A stretch of DNA of 64,000 nt from an uncultured Sutterella sp. (GCA_900757865.1 CAAEPH010000031.1:79368-143367); one strand, 5' to 3'; numbered from the stretch's first letter, positions 42,555 through 52,899 are shown. Program-made: numbers and translations. Notes: generated from the letters alone by a model not told the origin.

Positions 42555-45110
42555 ATGACCACACGTCGCAATCTTTTCAAAATGGCAGGCTTAGCCGCTA
42601 CACTCCCCGGTGCTGCGTTCGCTGCCGAAATGACCCCCAGCAAAGCCACGGCTGAGGTCACGAAAACTGCAAGCAAAACCTTCAAGGGCGGCGTCACGCT
42701 CTGTGAACCCCTTCCCAATGCGCCCGAGATGCTGCTCTCCAAAACGCTTAACCCGGGTAAATCCACGTTTAACGATGGCGTTGTGATGAACGCGTCGCAC
42801 TGGGGCGTGTATCGTGTGCACGTCAAAGGCGGTAAGATCGAACGACTCGACCCCGTTAAAGAAGACAAATCGCCCTCGATGCAGCTCCAAGCCATTGCGC
42901 AGCAGCCCTATAACGCCGCTCGCATTCGCTATCCGATGGTGCGCAAGAGCTTCCTTGAGAAGGGCCACAAAGCCGGTGGTGCGGGTCGTGGGAAAGAACC
43001 CTTCGTGCGCGTCTCGTGGGATGAAGCCCTGACGCTCGTAGCTAAAGAAATTGAACGCGTCGAAAAGACCTACGGTCCAGCCTCCGTTTTTGGTGGCTCT
43101 TACGGTTGGATGTCCACGAGTTCCATCGGCAATGCGCGTAACCTCATGCGTCGTGTGCTCAACTGTGCAGGGGGCTTCACAAGCATTCTGGGTGACTACT
43201 CCACGGGTTGCGCCCAAGTGATTCTCCCCTACGTCATTGGTGCTTCGGGCGTCTACGAACAGGTGACCGCGTGGGACCTCGTGTGTGAAAAGACCGAACT
43301 CATCGTGCTCTGGGGTGCTGACCCGTCGGTCACGAACGACATCGATTGGTCGACAACGTTCCACGAAAACGCGGAAGCGTTCCGTCGCATTCGCGACAAA
43401 GGCATTCCTTGCGTGGCCGTGAACCCGCTCAAACCCGACACGGCCGAATTTTTGGGCGAACACTGCGAGTGGATCGCTCCCAAGCCCAACACCGACGTCG
43501 CGGTGATGCTCGCCATGTGTCACGAGCTCGAAGCCAGTGGCAAGGCCGATCACGAGTTCTTGCGCAAATACACCGTGGGTGCTGATCAGTTCATCGCGTA
43601 TTTGATGGGTAAAGAAGATGGCGTTGCCAAGACCCCCGCGTGGGCTGAAAAGATTTCCGGCGTGCCCGCAGAGACGATCAAACGCTTGGCTCATGCCATG
43701 CGTGATAAGCGCTCCATGTTGATGGGGGGCTGGGGCATTCAGCGTGCGCAGTTTGGCGAACAAGTTCACTGGGCCATGGTGGCGCTCGCGGCGATGTGCG
43801 GTCACATCGGTCAGCCGGGCGGTGGCTTTGGCTTCACGTATCACTACTCCAATGGCGGTGCAGCGACGTCCGAAGCCCCTGTCCTGCCTGGCATCTCCTC
43901 AACGCCCAAAGGCATTACCCCGGCCGTTCCGCAGCCCATCCCCTTGGCGCGCTTCACCGACTGCTTCCTCAACCCCGGGAAAGTGATTGAGTATAACGGC
44001 ACTAAGATCACCTATCCGGACATTCGTTTGGTGTTCTGGTCGGGTGGAAATCCCTTTGGTCAGCAAGAAGACTCGAACCGCTTGGTGAAAGCCTGGCGTA
44101 AACCTGAAACAACGATCGTCACCGACATCGTCTGGACGGCGTCCGCTCGCATGGCCGACATTGTGCTGCCGGCTTGCACGTCGCTTGAACGTAACGACAT
44201 TGCCGCGGTGGGCTCATACTCGAACCTCGGCTACGTCGCCATGCAGCAAGCGATCGAACCGCAGTGGGAATCCCGCTCCGACTACTGGATCTATTCGCAT
44301 TTGGCGGAAAAGCTCGGTCACAAAGACGCCTTCACCGAAGGGTTAGATGAGATGGGCTGGATCAAGCGTTTCTATGATGCGGCCGCACGCGAAGCGCTTG
44401 CTGCTGAAATGGAAATGCCGAGTTTCGACGACTTCTGGAAGTGTGGCATGGTACTCTTCCCCGTGACGGAAGATAGCCAGCGCTACAACTACTTTGGTGA
44501 TTTCCGCAAGAACCCGATCACGAATCCGCTCGGAACCGAGTCGGGCAAGATCGAGCTCTTCTCCAAGAAGATCGCAAGCTACCACTATGACGACTGCCCG
44601 GGTCACCCCACGTGGCTCGAACCCACGGAATGGTTGGGCGCAAAACTCGCCCTTGAGTACCCGTTCGCTCTTTTAACTGCTAAGAGCCGCTATCGTCTGC
44701 ACTCGCAGCTCGATAGCACCGCCTCGAACCTCTTTACGAACATCGACGAACGAGAGCCCGTCTGGATTCACCCGGACGCCGCTAAGAAGTTGGAGCTCGA
44801 AAACGGAGACATTGCACTCGTCGAAAGCCGTCACGGTAAGGTGCTCGCTGGGGTGCTCATTACCGATCGCGTACGTCCTGACACGGTGGTGGTCCATCAC
44901 GGTGCGTGGTTCTGCCCAAGCAACCCGGATAAAGACGGATCGCTTGAGGCGCACGGCTGCAACAACACGCTCACGATCGACATTCCGTCTTCGCGCCTTG
45001 CGTGCGGCAACGTCGCCAACACAACACTCGTGCGTGTGAAGAAGTACGAAGGCGATTTGCCACCCGTGTACGTGCATCGTCAGCCTAAAGTCGCAAAACG
45101 CGCGGCGTAA
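42555..45110 (+). CDS. Periplasmic TMAO/DMSO/S-oxide reductase family molybdoenzyme
   Basis: The ATG at 42,555 with an AAAGGA site gives 851 residues. The twin-arginine signal TTRRNLFKM is followed by a hydrophobic stretch ending AFAA. There is no N-terminal iron-sulfur cysteine set, as in the TorA/DorA/BisC group. The molybdenum ligand is Ser216 in GDYSTGCAQ. The active-site segment GGSYGWMS has the Tyr typical of DMSO or biotin-sulfoxide reductases, which E. coli TorA lacks, so an S-oxide substrate is as likely as TMAO. It reduces an organic oxide in the periplasm using electrons from the cytochrome encoded just before. A terminator follows. Confidence 0.92.
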   Translation: MTTRRNLFKMAGLAATLPGAAFAAEMTPSKATAEVTKTASKTFKGGVTLCEPLPNAPEMLLSKTLNPGKSTFNDGVVMNASHWGVYRVHVKGGKIERLDPVKEDKSPSMQLQAIAQQPYNAARIRYPMVRKSFLEKGHKAGGAGRGKEPFVRVSWDEALTLVAKEIERVEKTYGPASVFGGSYGWMSTSSIGNARNLMRRVLNCAGGFTSILGDYSTGCAQVILPYVIGASGVYEQVTAWDLVCEKTELIVLWGADPSVTNDIDWSTTFHENAEAFRRIRDKGIPCVAVNPLKPDTAEFLGEHCEWIAPKPNTDVAVMLAMCHELEASGKADHEFLRKYTVGADQFIAYLMGKEDGVAKTPAWAEKISGVPAETIKRLAHAMRDKRSMLMGGWGIQRAQFGEQVHWAMVALAAMCGHIGQPGGGFGFTYHYSNGGAATSEAPVLPGISSTPKGITPAVPQPIPLARFTDCFLNPGKVIEYNGTKITYPDIRLVFWSGGNPFGQQEDSNRLVKAWRKPETTIVTDIVWTASARMADIVLPACTSLERNDIAAVGSYSNLGYVAMQQAIEPQWESRSDYWIYSHLAEKLGHKDAFTEGLDEMGWIKRFYDAAAREALAAEMEMPSFDDFWKCGMVLFPVTEDSQRYNYFGDFRKNPITNPLGTESGKIELFSKKIASYHYDDCPGHPTWLEPTEWLGAKLALEYPFALLTAKSRYRLHSQLDSTASNLFTNIDEREPVWIHPDAAKKLELENGDIALVESRHGKVLAGVLITDRVRPDTVVVHHGAWFCPSNPDKDGSLEAHGCNNTLTIDIPSSRLACGNVANTTLVRVKKYEGDLPPVYVHRQPKVAKRAA

Positions 45111-45157
45111 CGCGCGCGACGCGAAGCCCGTTTGGGCTTAGGGCATCAAACGCTCAA

Positions 45158-45184
45158 GGGGCGACCTCGCGGTCGCCCTTTTTT
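45158..45184 (+). terminator. Rho-independent terminator after the reductase gene
   Basis: A perfect stem GGGCGACC / GGTCGCCC with a 4-base loop is followed by six T. A smaller hairpin AAGCCC-GTTT-GGGCTT lies just before it (45,123-45,138). Confidence 0.9.
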
Positions 45185-45389
45185 CGCCGGGGATGGTGTG
45201 TCGTCCCTTTGACGGTATCCCCTTGGATTTTTCACCATGGTCATAGCTACCGAGCTGTTGCTAACGTGTAGAATCCTGTCATCGCGATGGCGTAGAACGC
45301 TGAGTCGACGTTATACGCCGACGCTCGGCTTTGAAGCTTCAACCCGTGTGCACACTGTTTTTCCTTGAGCCTCAAAGGAGGCTCCTTTC

Positions 45390-46670
45390 ATGATAGCTGC
45401 CCTACTCATTTTTCTGTTTACGCTTACCTTTGTCATCTGGCAACCTAAAGGCTTAGGAATCGGCTGGAGCGCGTCGGCGGGCGCCCTTTTAGCGCTCTTA
45501 ACGGGGGTGATCAAACTCTCGGACATTCCGGTGGTTTGGGACATCATCTGGAATGCCACCACGACCTTTATCGCGATTGTCGTGATTAGTCTTCTTTTAG
45601 ACGAAGCGGGCTTTTTTCGCTGGGCAGCGCTCAACATTGCGCGCTGGGCAAAGGGGAACACGGTCAAGCTTTACTTTTTAGTCATTTTGTTAGGCGCTTT
45701 GGTCTCCGCTCTTTTTGCTAACGATGGCGCCGCCTTGATTCTCACGCCCATTGTCGTCGCGATGCTCGAGAAACTCGCGTTTGATCGGCGCACCACCCTC
45801 GCCTTTGTCATGGGAGCGGGCTTTGTGGCAGACACGGCAAGCCTTCCGCTCATCACCAGCAATCTCACCAACATCGTCACGGCCGACTACTTTGGATTGG
45901 GCTACGGCGACTACGCCAGTGTCATGGTCCCGGTGAACCTGGTGGGTTTAGTCGCGACGCTCGTGATGCTCTGGCTCGTCTATCACCGTGCCTGGCCTCG
46001 GACCTACGACTGGGAAAAGCTCCCTGAGCCTGCCTCAGCCATTCGTGATCCTGTGGTCTTTAAGGCAGGTTTCTGGGCGCTTGGCGCTGAACTCATCGCC
46101 TTTTTTGTGCTCGAACCCCTGGGCATTCCGATTTCAGCCATTGCGGCTTGTGTGGCATTGGCGCTTCTTGTCGTCGCCCAGCGCAGTGCTCGCATCAATA
46201 CGCGCGAAGTACTAAAAGTCGCCCCGTGGCATATTGTGGTGTTCTCTCTTGGCATGTACCTCGTTGTCTATGGACTACGAAATGCGGGATTAACGGATGG
46301 AATCGCGGAGCTGCTCTCCACATGGGCTAACGAAGGGTTGTGGGTGGCTACCCTCGGCACGGGCTTTTTGACGGCCTTCATGTCCTCCATCATGAACAAC
46401 CTCCCCTCGGTCTTGGTGGGAGCGCTCTCGATTGATGCCAGCACGGCGTCCGAGACGGTACGCGAAGGCATGATCTACGCCAATATCGTGGGTTGTGACT
46501 TAGGTCCTAAAATCACCCCGATTGGGAGTTTAGCGACGTTGCTGTGGCTTTTTGTGTTGAGCAAAAAGCGCCTGCACATTACCTGGGGGGAATATTTTCG
46601 CACGGGCGTCATTTTGACGCTTCCGGTGCTATTGGTGACACTCACCGCACTCGTCTGGCGTTTGGGCTAA
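45390..46670 (+). CDS. arsB: ArsB arsenite efflux permease
   Basis: The 426-residue product is colinear with E. coli ArsB (429). It keeps the signatures VIWQPKGLGIGWSA, ALFANDGAALILTPIV, FVADTASLPLI, VFSLGMYLVVYGLRNAGLT and IGCDLGPKITPIGSLATLL in diverged form. It is an inner-membrane protein with about 12 membrane segments that extrudes arsenite and antimonite. The ATG at 45,390 follows a CAAAGGAGGC site. Unusually no arsR, arsC or arsA is adjacent; it stands alone between the S/N-oxide reductase operon and IS debris, so its regulation is unknown. Confidence 0.95.
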   Translation: MIAALLIFLFTLTFVIWQPKGLGIGWSASAGALLALLTGVIKLSDIPVVWDIIWNATTTFIAIVVISLLLDEAGFFRWAALNIARWAKGNTVKLYFLVILLGALVSALFANDGAALILTPIVVAMLEKLAFDRRTTLAFVMGAGFVADTASLPLITSNLTNIVTADYFGLGYGDYASVMVPVNLVGLVATLVMLWLVYHRAWPRTYDWEKLPEPASAIRDPVVFKAGFWALGAELIAFFVLEPLGIPISAIAACVALALLVVAQRSARINTREVLKVAPWHIVVFSLGMYLVVYGLRNAGLTDGIAELLSTWANEGLWVATLGTGFLTAFMSSIMNNLPSVLVGALSIDASTASETVREGMIYANIVGCDLGPKITPIGSLATLLWLFVLSKKRLHITWGEYFRTGVILTLPVLLVTLTALVWRLG

Positions 46671-46688
46671 AAAATCCCATTCAATTAC

Positions 46689-47349
46689 TCAAATATCCCC
46701 ATTTTTTATCAAATTAAATTCTTTGTCGTGAATGAGCACAGGAAAGTTTAACCAGTGCCGTGGCATTATCGCTGACAACCTGTTCCGGTCTTCCACCGAA
46801 ATAGTGGAACGATGATTCCAACCCTTTGATCCAGGTTTCAGTGGTTTCCACGGAGTAGGCCTTAGTAAAAATTCTCCGGGAATAGCCGAGAATACAGGCA
46901 AAGAAGTGGACTCTCATGTCCTAACCGTGGACCTTTATGTCCAGCTCCCCGAAGTCAATCTGCATTTGCACACCTGGCTGAGTCTCGAAAGGACGGATTT
47001 CGACACTGTTCGCCTGTTCATATTCCTGGCGGAACTTTTTACAAAACCGCTTCAGAGTGTGCATTGGAATGTTTTGACCAAAACGTTCCAGAATTCGACG
47101 GTGAACCACTGGACCATGTCGCTGACAGCAGAAGATAATCTCACGAATTTCTGCTTCATGACTGGTCAGAAATTCCATGGCAGCACTGACAGGACGGCCA
47201 AGGCTGCCCTGAACCTCAACTTTATCCTCAAGGCGAATATAACGACGTATCGTTGCTCGGGAATGTCCGGTAAGACGATGAATAGCCTTAATGGATTTTC
47301 CCTGATTACGCAAGACAATAATGACAGCAATCGCTTGTTTGCTAAGCAT
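46689..47349 (-). pseudogene. istA: IS21-family transposase IstA remnant
   Basis: Read leftwards from 47,349, the frame encodes an N-terminal helix-turn-helix (GKSIKAIHRLTGHSRATIRRY) and QPGVQMQIDFGEL, the first Asp block of IstA. An in-frame TAG at 46,921-46,923 interrupts it. After the stop the same frame continues with FFACILGYSRRIF, a YFGGRPEQVVSDNATALV segment (second Asp), and then a frameshift near 46,750. The C-terminal third and istB are missing. It is a decayed insertion sequence; clear ends were not found. Confidence 0.85.
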
Positions 47350-47838
47350 GAGTCCCTTATTTGTGGTGAATTCATGCTCAGTTTCTCAAATTTAATGTTC
47401 ATTTCATACCCTATCTTGCCCTGAGAGATGGGGGTGGTCAGGAATTAAGTTCCCAAGTGAGTATTGTATTTTTCCCCGCAACACTCGAGTCTAGAACCTT
47501 CCACGTGGCAAATCGCGTACAACAGTCTAACGTTCACCGAGCACACAACAGCCATCAGTGCATGTTCAAGAGAGGTTGTTTGACTGAGTTTTAGGCTTCG
47601 GTGAGGCAGTCTTTTTCGGTGCGGTTGTTTGCGCACAACAGACCAACAAGGCCGTTCCAGCTTCTGCATTCAAAAACAGCCGAGCCTTTCTAGTGCGTGG
47701 TGCTCGGAAGAAAAAGCGAGCTCTTTCAAGCAGAGCATTTAACGGGAGACTCAATTTTTGAATTCTGGAGCATCGCTGTTACGAACGTGACAAAGTCCCC
47801 TATTCGATCTTGCAACCCGTCGTGTTGTGCCGGTACGC
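47350..47838. other. 489-base gap between IS21 remnant and autotransporter
   Basis: No gene with support. It probably includes the rest of the decayed insertion sequence and the flanking sequence up to the autotransporter terminator. I see no clear inverted repeats. Confidence 0.4.
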
Positions 47839-47874
47839 AAAAAAAACGGGGCACATGGGATTAACCATGTGCCC
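47839..47874 (-). terminator. Terminator of the autotransporter gene
   Basis: On the minus strand a perfect 10-base stem GGGCACATGG / CCATGTGCCC (47,865-47,874 and 47,849-47,858) is followed by eight T (47,846-47,839). It lies 26 bases after the stop codon. Confidence 0.92.
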
Positions 47875-47899
47875 GTTGCGGATTGCTTAGACGATTGAC

Positions 47900-50800
47900 T
47901 TAGAATGGAATACGTAGGCCCGCATCAATGCGCCAGTCCTTCTGGAAATGATGCCCGTTGCTACGCTCTAAGCTCACATGCCAGCTCGTGGCTTTGCCCA
48001 TCGTGCTCTCCACGCCCAAACCGTAAACCAGACGAGTGTCTTTGAAGGTCAAATCGTAGTGGTTGTGACCGTTGAAGACCACGTCGGGTTTGGCGAGCCA
48101 CTCACGTTCGGCTTGTAATTTGCCATAGAACGTCCAGGGGCGACCACTTTCCGTTGTGTGATGCCAATCGGTTGTTACCCCTAAACGCGTGATCAAACTG
48201 TCATAGGCAGCGGTATGGGCCGACAAGCCGTTGCTCGCACCGACATTGAGGTGACCAAAGTGCGTATAGGCAATCTGAGCTTGAGGCTCAATTGTCCAGG
48301 ACGAGTTAAGTGAATACTGACGGCCAAGTTCGACACTGATCCCTTGGTAGTAAGAGCTGATGTGGTCGTCTTTGACCGTTGCACCCACGGTGTCGTTGTT
48401 GCGGAATTTGCTCTCCGTGCGTCCCAAACGCAATACCGTATCCAAATACGTGCGATTGTCCCAGAGGTGTGTCCAGTACAACCCTAGCATCATATGGTTG
48501 CCTTTGACCGAGGAAGGCAGCCCAGCTTCGGTCGAGAGGTGATCGTAGGCAAAGAATGCGCCTGCCACCGCATGCTCATTGATGCGATGATCAATCCCAA
48601 GCTCTGCGCCTTGACGGTTGAAGTTCCAGTTAGAGAGCCCTGTCACACGGTCTAAAGACCAGTTGTCACCGATGAGCTTAACCCAGGGCGTGTTGCCCTG
48701 ATCGGTTGTCATAAACTGGTGAACGTCACCTAAACGCTGACGCAAGGTTTCAATTGATGCCGTCCCAGCCAAGTAATGCAATGCCGTCGTCCCAAATCCA
48801 CTCAACGCTGTATCCGTAAACGCAATGGGATTGGGATCTGAAGGCGTATCGGGATCCGTCCCTGGATCAGGATTCGGATTAGATTTCGAATATACGGGGT
48901 AGAGGTACCAATTTTTGAGGTTCTGTTCATCGGGAAGCCCACTCTCGGGGTGCTCACCTTGCGTGGCTTCACGGTTGACCGCATCGGTCGAGCCCAGTTG
49001 ATAGCGCAATTCCCCAACTTCCACTTCATTCCCACTGGTGAAGACCGCTTGGAAATTCTCTGGATGAGTCTCACCGTTAACAGACTCAACCACTAAAATT
49101 GGTTTCTTCGTGGCTACGGCGTGCCCAGCGTTGTTGAAATACAGCTGGTGCGTGCCCAAGGAGCTTTGGGCAATGCGAATCACTTGGGAGCGAGCGACGT
49201 CCTCGTCCGTGTTAATACGCAAATTGAATCTACCCCCTGAGCCCTCTAGCTTATTCGTACGCAAGGCAACGTTGTATTCCGTCGGGCTACCGACGCCCTC
49301 CAAATTCGCCGTCCCACCATTGAGCACAAGGTCATCCAATTCGTTGGCTTTGTCACCATAGGCTTTCCACTGGCTACCGTCCTCTAAGGTGAGTTTAATC
49401 TTGCCAGCCTTAGGAGTACGTGTCTTGTCAATTTCGGGGAAGGCCTCCGCATTAACATCTATCGAGACAGGTAACCAATTGATGCGAGCAGCCGCATCGG
49501 CCTCGTCGTGCTCAAAGAGCGACATACGAGCTTTCACACCAGTACCCAGTGTCATGTTTATCGCACCGCCATCTTGCGCGAGCAAACGTCCCTGCAGTTT
49601 GGAATCCGCATCCGTAATATCGAGGTTCACCGTTGCTCCGCCACCGAGCGACGTAGCTATATACTGCGCTTCCCCTAGCTCGGCCACGACTTTGCCATTG
49701 ACATGAATTTCGCTTTTATTTTCAGCGGTGTTCTTGCCTTGTGCTAACTCTTCTGGTGTTTGATAGTGAGCAATAGCCTCAAAGGCGGAGACAAAATCGT
49801 CACTTGTCTCACCAAGAATAAATTCCTTTTTGACTTCCGCTATAGCTTTGCTCTTGGGGTCATCCGATTCCACACGAATGCCATAATTCATGATGCCAGC
49901 ATGACTAAAGTCAACTGTATTGGCTGAAACGCGTGATTGGCCAATACCCTTCTCATCGCTGAAGGCCCCTACATACCAGCCGAGAACGCCTTTCTCAGTA
50001 CTACTTGTCCCTTCGGGTCGATAGCTAAATTCGTCAAATGTTGTGATCACTGTTCCCGCATCGCCTGAGGCATAAAGCCCCAACAAGCGCAGATCAGCCT
50101 CGCTATTCTGATAAATTGTGGCAGTCTTGATATCGAGGGTTAGTATTTTTGGCGAGCTGAGGGAAATACCACGCGCTGAACTCTCAGGTGTCCCAGTGGA
50201 AACCCAACCCTTCGTTCTTAGCCAATCAGCATTATCTGAAGGCTCGTCTAGCGCACTTCCTTCATGAAAAACCTGATGAGTCGTCAAACTATTATTAACA
50301 TTAACAGTGGACTCTTCTCCCTTAGACTCAGAATTTATGCCTGCACTAAAGGCCGAGATAGTAGTGTAATAACGACTTGATTCTTGCTTAATAGTGATAT
50401 TTGTGGCTTCCAGTGTCTTTATTTTATTGTCGGCCCAATGATAGGCGTAGAGACCATACATTCCAGTATCTTTGTCGGTCAACACAGTATTCTTGTCATT
50501 ATTGGTCACTTCCACATCTTGCAAAAAAGCAGTATCAATCTTTGACAGATTGAATCCCGTTTGTTGTTTTTCGCCAGGATTCAAGTCCGAGTTGTCATAG
50601 ACAATTTTCGCCTTTTGTGCATCTAAGGTGCCGAGAGACGATCCGTAAAAACTCTTGATCTTGAGGGGTTGATTGATCGTGAGGCTATTACTATCTCTTC
50701 GGGGTTTCTTTAGATTTAGAGTTAATTTATCTAAATCGAGCGACGCGTCGAGTACAACATCCTTTTTTGATTTAATCTGTGAATTAATCTCTAACGTCTT

Positions 50801-51001
50801 GAGGCCCTCATAATTCCCATCATTCACTGTGATAGGACTGGCAGAGCCGCTGATTATTAAGTCAGGATCTTTCCCCTCCTTTATCCAAGACGCGTGAACA
50901 TCTTGGAGTTGGTCACCAGAGAGGGTGGTGGCATAGGATGGCATGGTCAATGGGATCAGCAATGCCGAAATGGCCAAAGCAAGTTTGTTGTGTGTGTTCA
51001 T
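47900..51001 (-). CDS. Autotransporter (type Va secretion) outer-membrane protein
   Basis: The 1,033-residue product has a signal peptide (LALAISALLIPLTMPSYA, to about residue 24) and a passenger of about 650 residues rich in T, N, D, S, V with beta-helix character. An Asp/Pro/Asn hinge (NPDPGTDPDTPSDPNP) follows at about 710-726, and a C-terminal beta-barrel domain occupies about 740-1033. The barrel contains GAELGIDHRINEHAVAGAFF and GRTESKFRN, and ends in GLRIPF with the terminal Phe needed for outer-membrane insertion. The passenger role, likely adhesion or another surface function, cannot be read from sequence. Its ribosome binding site is weak. Insertion-sequence remnants flank it on both sides. 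Confidence 0.92.
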   Translation of the reverse strand: MNTHNKLALAISALLIPLTMPSYATTLSGDQLQDVHASWIKEGKDPDLIISGSASPITVNDGNYEGLKTLEINSQIKSKKDVVLDASLDLDKLTLNLKKPRRDSNSLTINQPLKIKSFYGSSLGTLDAQKAKIVYDNSDLNPGEKQQTGFNLSKIDTAFLQDVEVTNNDKNTVLTDKDTGMYGLYAYHWADNKIKTLEATNITIKQESSRYYTTISAFSAGINSESKGEESTVNVNNSLTTHQVFHEGSALDEPSDNADWLRTKGWVSTGTPESSARGISLSSPKILTLDIKTATIYQNSEADLRLLGLYASGDAGTVITTFDEFSYRPEGTSSTEKGVLGWYVGAFSDEKGIGQSRVSANTVDFSHAGIMNYGIRVESDDPKSKAIAEVKKEFILGETSDDFVSAFEAIAHYQTPEELAQGKNTAENKSEIHVNGKVVAELGEAQYIATSLGGGATVNLDITDADSKLQGRLLAQDGGAINMTLGTGVKARMSLFEHDEADAAARINWLPVSIDVNAEAFPEIDKTRTPKAGKIKLTLEDGSQWKAYGDKANELDDLVLNGGTANLEGVGSPTEYNVALRTNKLEGSGGRFNLRINTDEDVARSQVIRIAQSSLGTHQLYFNNAGHAVATKKPILVVESVNGETHPENFQAVFTSGNEVEVGELRYQLGSTDAVNREATQGEHPESGLPDEQNLKNWYLYPVYSKSNPNPDPGTDPDTPSDPNPIAFTDTALSGFGTTALHYLAGTASIETLRQRLGDVHQFMTTDQGNTPWVKLIGDNWSLDRVTGLSNWNFNRQGAELGIDHRINEHAVAGAFFAYDHLSTEAGLPSSVKGNHMMLGLYWTHLWDNRTYLDTVLRLGRTESKFRNNDTVGATVKDDHISSYYQGISVELGRQYSLNSSWTIEPQAQIAYTHFGHLNVGASNGLSAHTAAYDSLITRLGVTTDWHHTTESGRPWTFYGKLQAEREWLAKPDVVFNGHNHYDLTFKDTRLVYGLGVESTMGKATSWHVSLERSNGHHFQKDWRIDAGLRIPF

Positions 51002-51213
51002 AGGATATATGGTCGTATTGCAATTATGGTCTTTGCAAAAAGGGTCACCGTTTTTTCTTCTTAAGGTCAGTGAAAAAACACGGTTTGGGTTTTGGTATCA
51101 TGCAACACTATATCACGTTATTCCCGTCTTTGTAGTTCATAGAAACGAAATGAGGCTCTTGAGGCATACATGTGGAAGAAAATTCTGATTGAGAATTCCT
51201 AACCAGTTGATTA
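51002..51213. other. 212-base gap upstream of the autotransporter
   Basis: Presumed autotransporter promoter region. It contains a short hairpin AATTC / GAATT near 51,181-51,197. No gene was seen. Confidence 0.35.
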
Positions 51214-52531
51214 TTAAGTATTTAAGTGATAGAGGTTAGGCTTAGGGAGTTGCACAGGAGTTCTGCTAAACGTCAGGTAGATCATGTCGATCAAATTCTC
51301 CACAAATCTGAAGCCGTAAGAACGCCGGTTTATGAGCTTGATCTCGTTGTTAACCGCTTCCAGTCTTGCACTATAGAAACCCAACCTGACCGTATTGATG
51401 ATATTCTGGGCGTGTCGGCCTAATTTTCGCCAAGAGCGCGGATCTCCGGGATTCGGCTTTTTCTGGCCAGATTCTGCCAGATGTTCAGGTTTTCCTGAAT
51501 TTTGTCAGCCTCACTTCGCCCTACAAGCTTACTCAGACAGTCCTTGTAGTTTATGGCTATATACAAATCCGGGCACCACGTTTCCAGCCACATCCGTCGA
51601 TCTTTCTGCTTTTCTGTCAGGTGTTCAGAACGTTTGCCTGCCACGTACTTTGTGGCTTTGATTTTCTGACCTTCCTGCCTTATTTGCTCCGATATGTCGC
51701 TACAGCCTTTCTGCTCCCAGGCTTTCGCCTGTGCGTGCCTTTCTGCGGCGAAATTAAGGCGTAACTTATCGACTACCTCCATTGCCCAGGTAACTACGTG
51801 GAAACTGTCCACGCAGCGGGTTGCATGAGGTATCCGCTCCTTAATGCAGGCGTCAATCCATCTGGCTCCGTCCCCGGAAACCGTTTTGATGGCTTTGAGC
51901 TGCTCTGGCGTCAGGGCGTCAAAGAATTTCATGAGAACCTCCTTCCCGTGACCTTCGTGAGCCCATACGACACTGCAGGTATCCTGGTTAATCATGACGG
52001 TAATGTATTTGTGACCAGTGCGATAGCTTGTCTCATCAACGGCAATATTGGTCAGCCCGTGGAGACGCTCTTCAGGGTGGGGTTCGATACGTTCACGGCA
52101 CCGCGAAATGCAGTGGCCAACTGTAGCCCAATCTATCTTCATGAAGGTGGCAATCGCTTTTTAGACATGTTGAGACTCAGCCAGGTGACCTGCTGCTCAA
52201 AGTCTTTGGTGAATCGGGAGCCGTGTACCGCCCAAGGGACCGGCTCCCTGTGTACGCCGTGTTCACGGCAGATGATGCGCGGCCCTTTATAACGAAGCCA
52301 AACCTGAAGCATGCCTGCATCAAGGTGCCGCCACAAGCGTATGCTTACAGGAGAGCCCTGATCATCAACTCCCCATCTCTTTAAGCAGTGAGGGCACCGC
52401 ATTTTGTCCCGACTGTAAGGCTCTACGTCAAAGATGAGTTTAACGATGTCACGGTCTACGATTTGCTCAACGCCAGTGATTTTGGTCTTGACATTAAGAA
52501 GCGATTTCAATCTAGTTGGGAACTGAGCCAT
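51214..52531 (-). pseudogene. ISL3-family transposase in three frames
   Basis: Part 1 (52,531 to 52,139) carries the N-terminal zinc-finger-like block CPHCLKRWG and RLWRHLD. Part 2 (52,142 to 51,420) holds the DDE core: LTNIAVDETSYRTGHKY, VSGDGARWIDACI, CVDSFHVVTWAMEVVDKLR. Part 3 (to 51,214) holds the end with ARLEAVNNEIKLINRRSYGF, containing the conserved Glu, and YGFRFVENLI. Both joins need a -1 shift at A-rich words (TCT AAA AAG CGA near 52,166, and GGC GAA AAT TAG at about 51,420). All catalytic parts remain, so it is recent damage, a sequencing error in homopolymers, or frameshift-expressed. Terminal inverted repeats were not resolved. Confidence 0.85.
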
Positions 52532-52859
52532 GGGGATTCCTAGTTATTTTTGACTTTGAAAAGTTTACCTTTTCCTGCCACCGCCGTGGCTCATTTTTTA
52601 TCTATTCGAAACGTTTTCCCTCCCATTTTGCCTATCTGAGCTCCTGTCTGAGGAGCAATGATAAGGATCACGAAATTTCCCCAATCCCCGTTTCCCGTAA
52701 AGGTATTTAAGAAGGCGGTATCTTCTTAGCTGTTACCACAAACATGCATGAAGACTCAAATTTTCTAAAAATTCCCTAATTTTTTGCGGATTTGTAGTGG
52801 CGGAAATGAGGAAATCTACTTGACGCAACACAGCTCAGAAGTGCTAACGCCGTAATAAC
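52532..52859. other. 328-base gap upstream of the ISL3 transposase
   Basis: AT-rich, no gene. It likely includes the insertion-sequence end and old flanking sequence, but an inverted repeat partner was not found. Confidence 0.4.
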
Positions 52860-52899
52860 AAAAAAGACGGCGCCTCCAGCTTCGAAGTCGTCGTCTTTG
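52860..52899 (-). terminator. Terminator of the ferric-reductase-like gene
   Basis: On the minus strand AAAGACG ... CGTCTTT (52,898-52,892 and 52,869-52,863) with a CTTCGAAG inner palindrome is followed by six T. The stem is imperfect. Confidence 0.65.

Noticed and set aside
42591..43844. 417-codon open frame on the minus strand
   Set aside because: Antisense shadow of the molybdoenzyme gene, whose Tat signal, ligand and family motifs are clear; the shadow has no recognisable motif.
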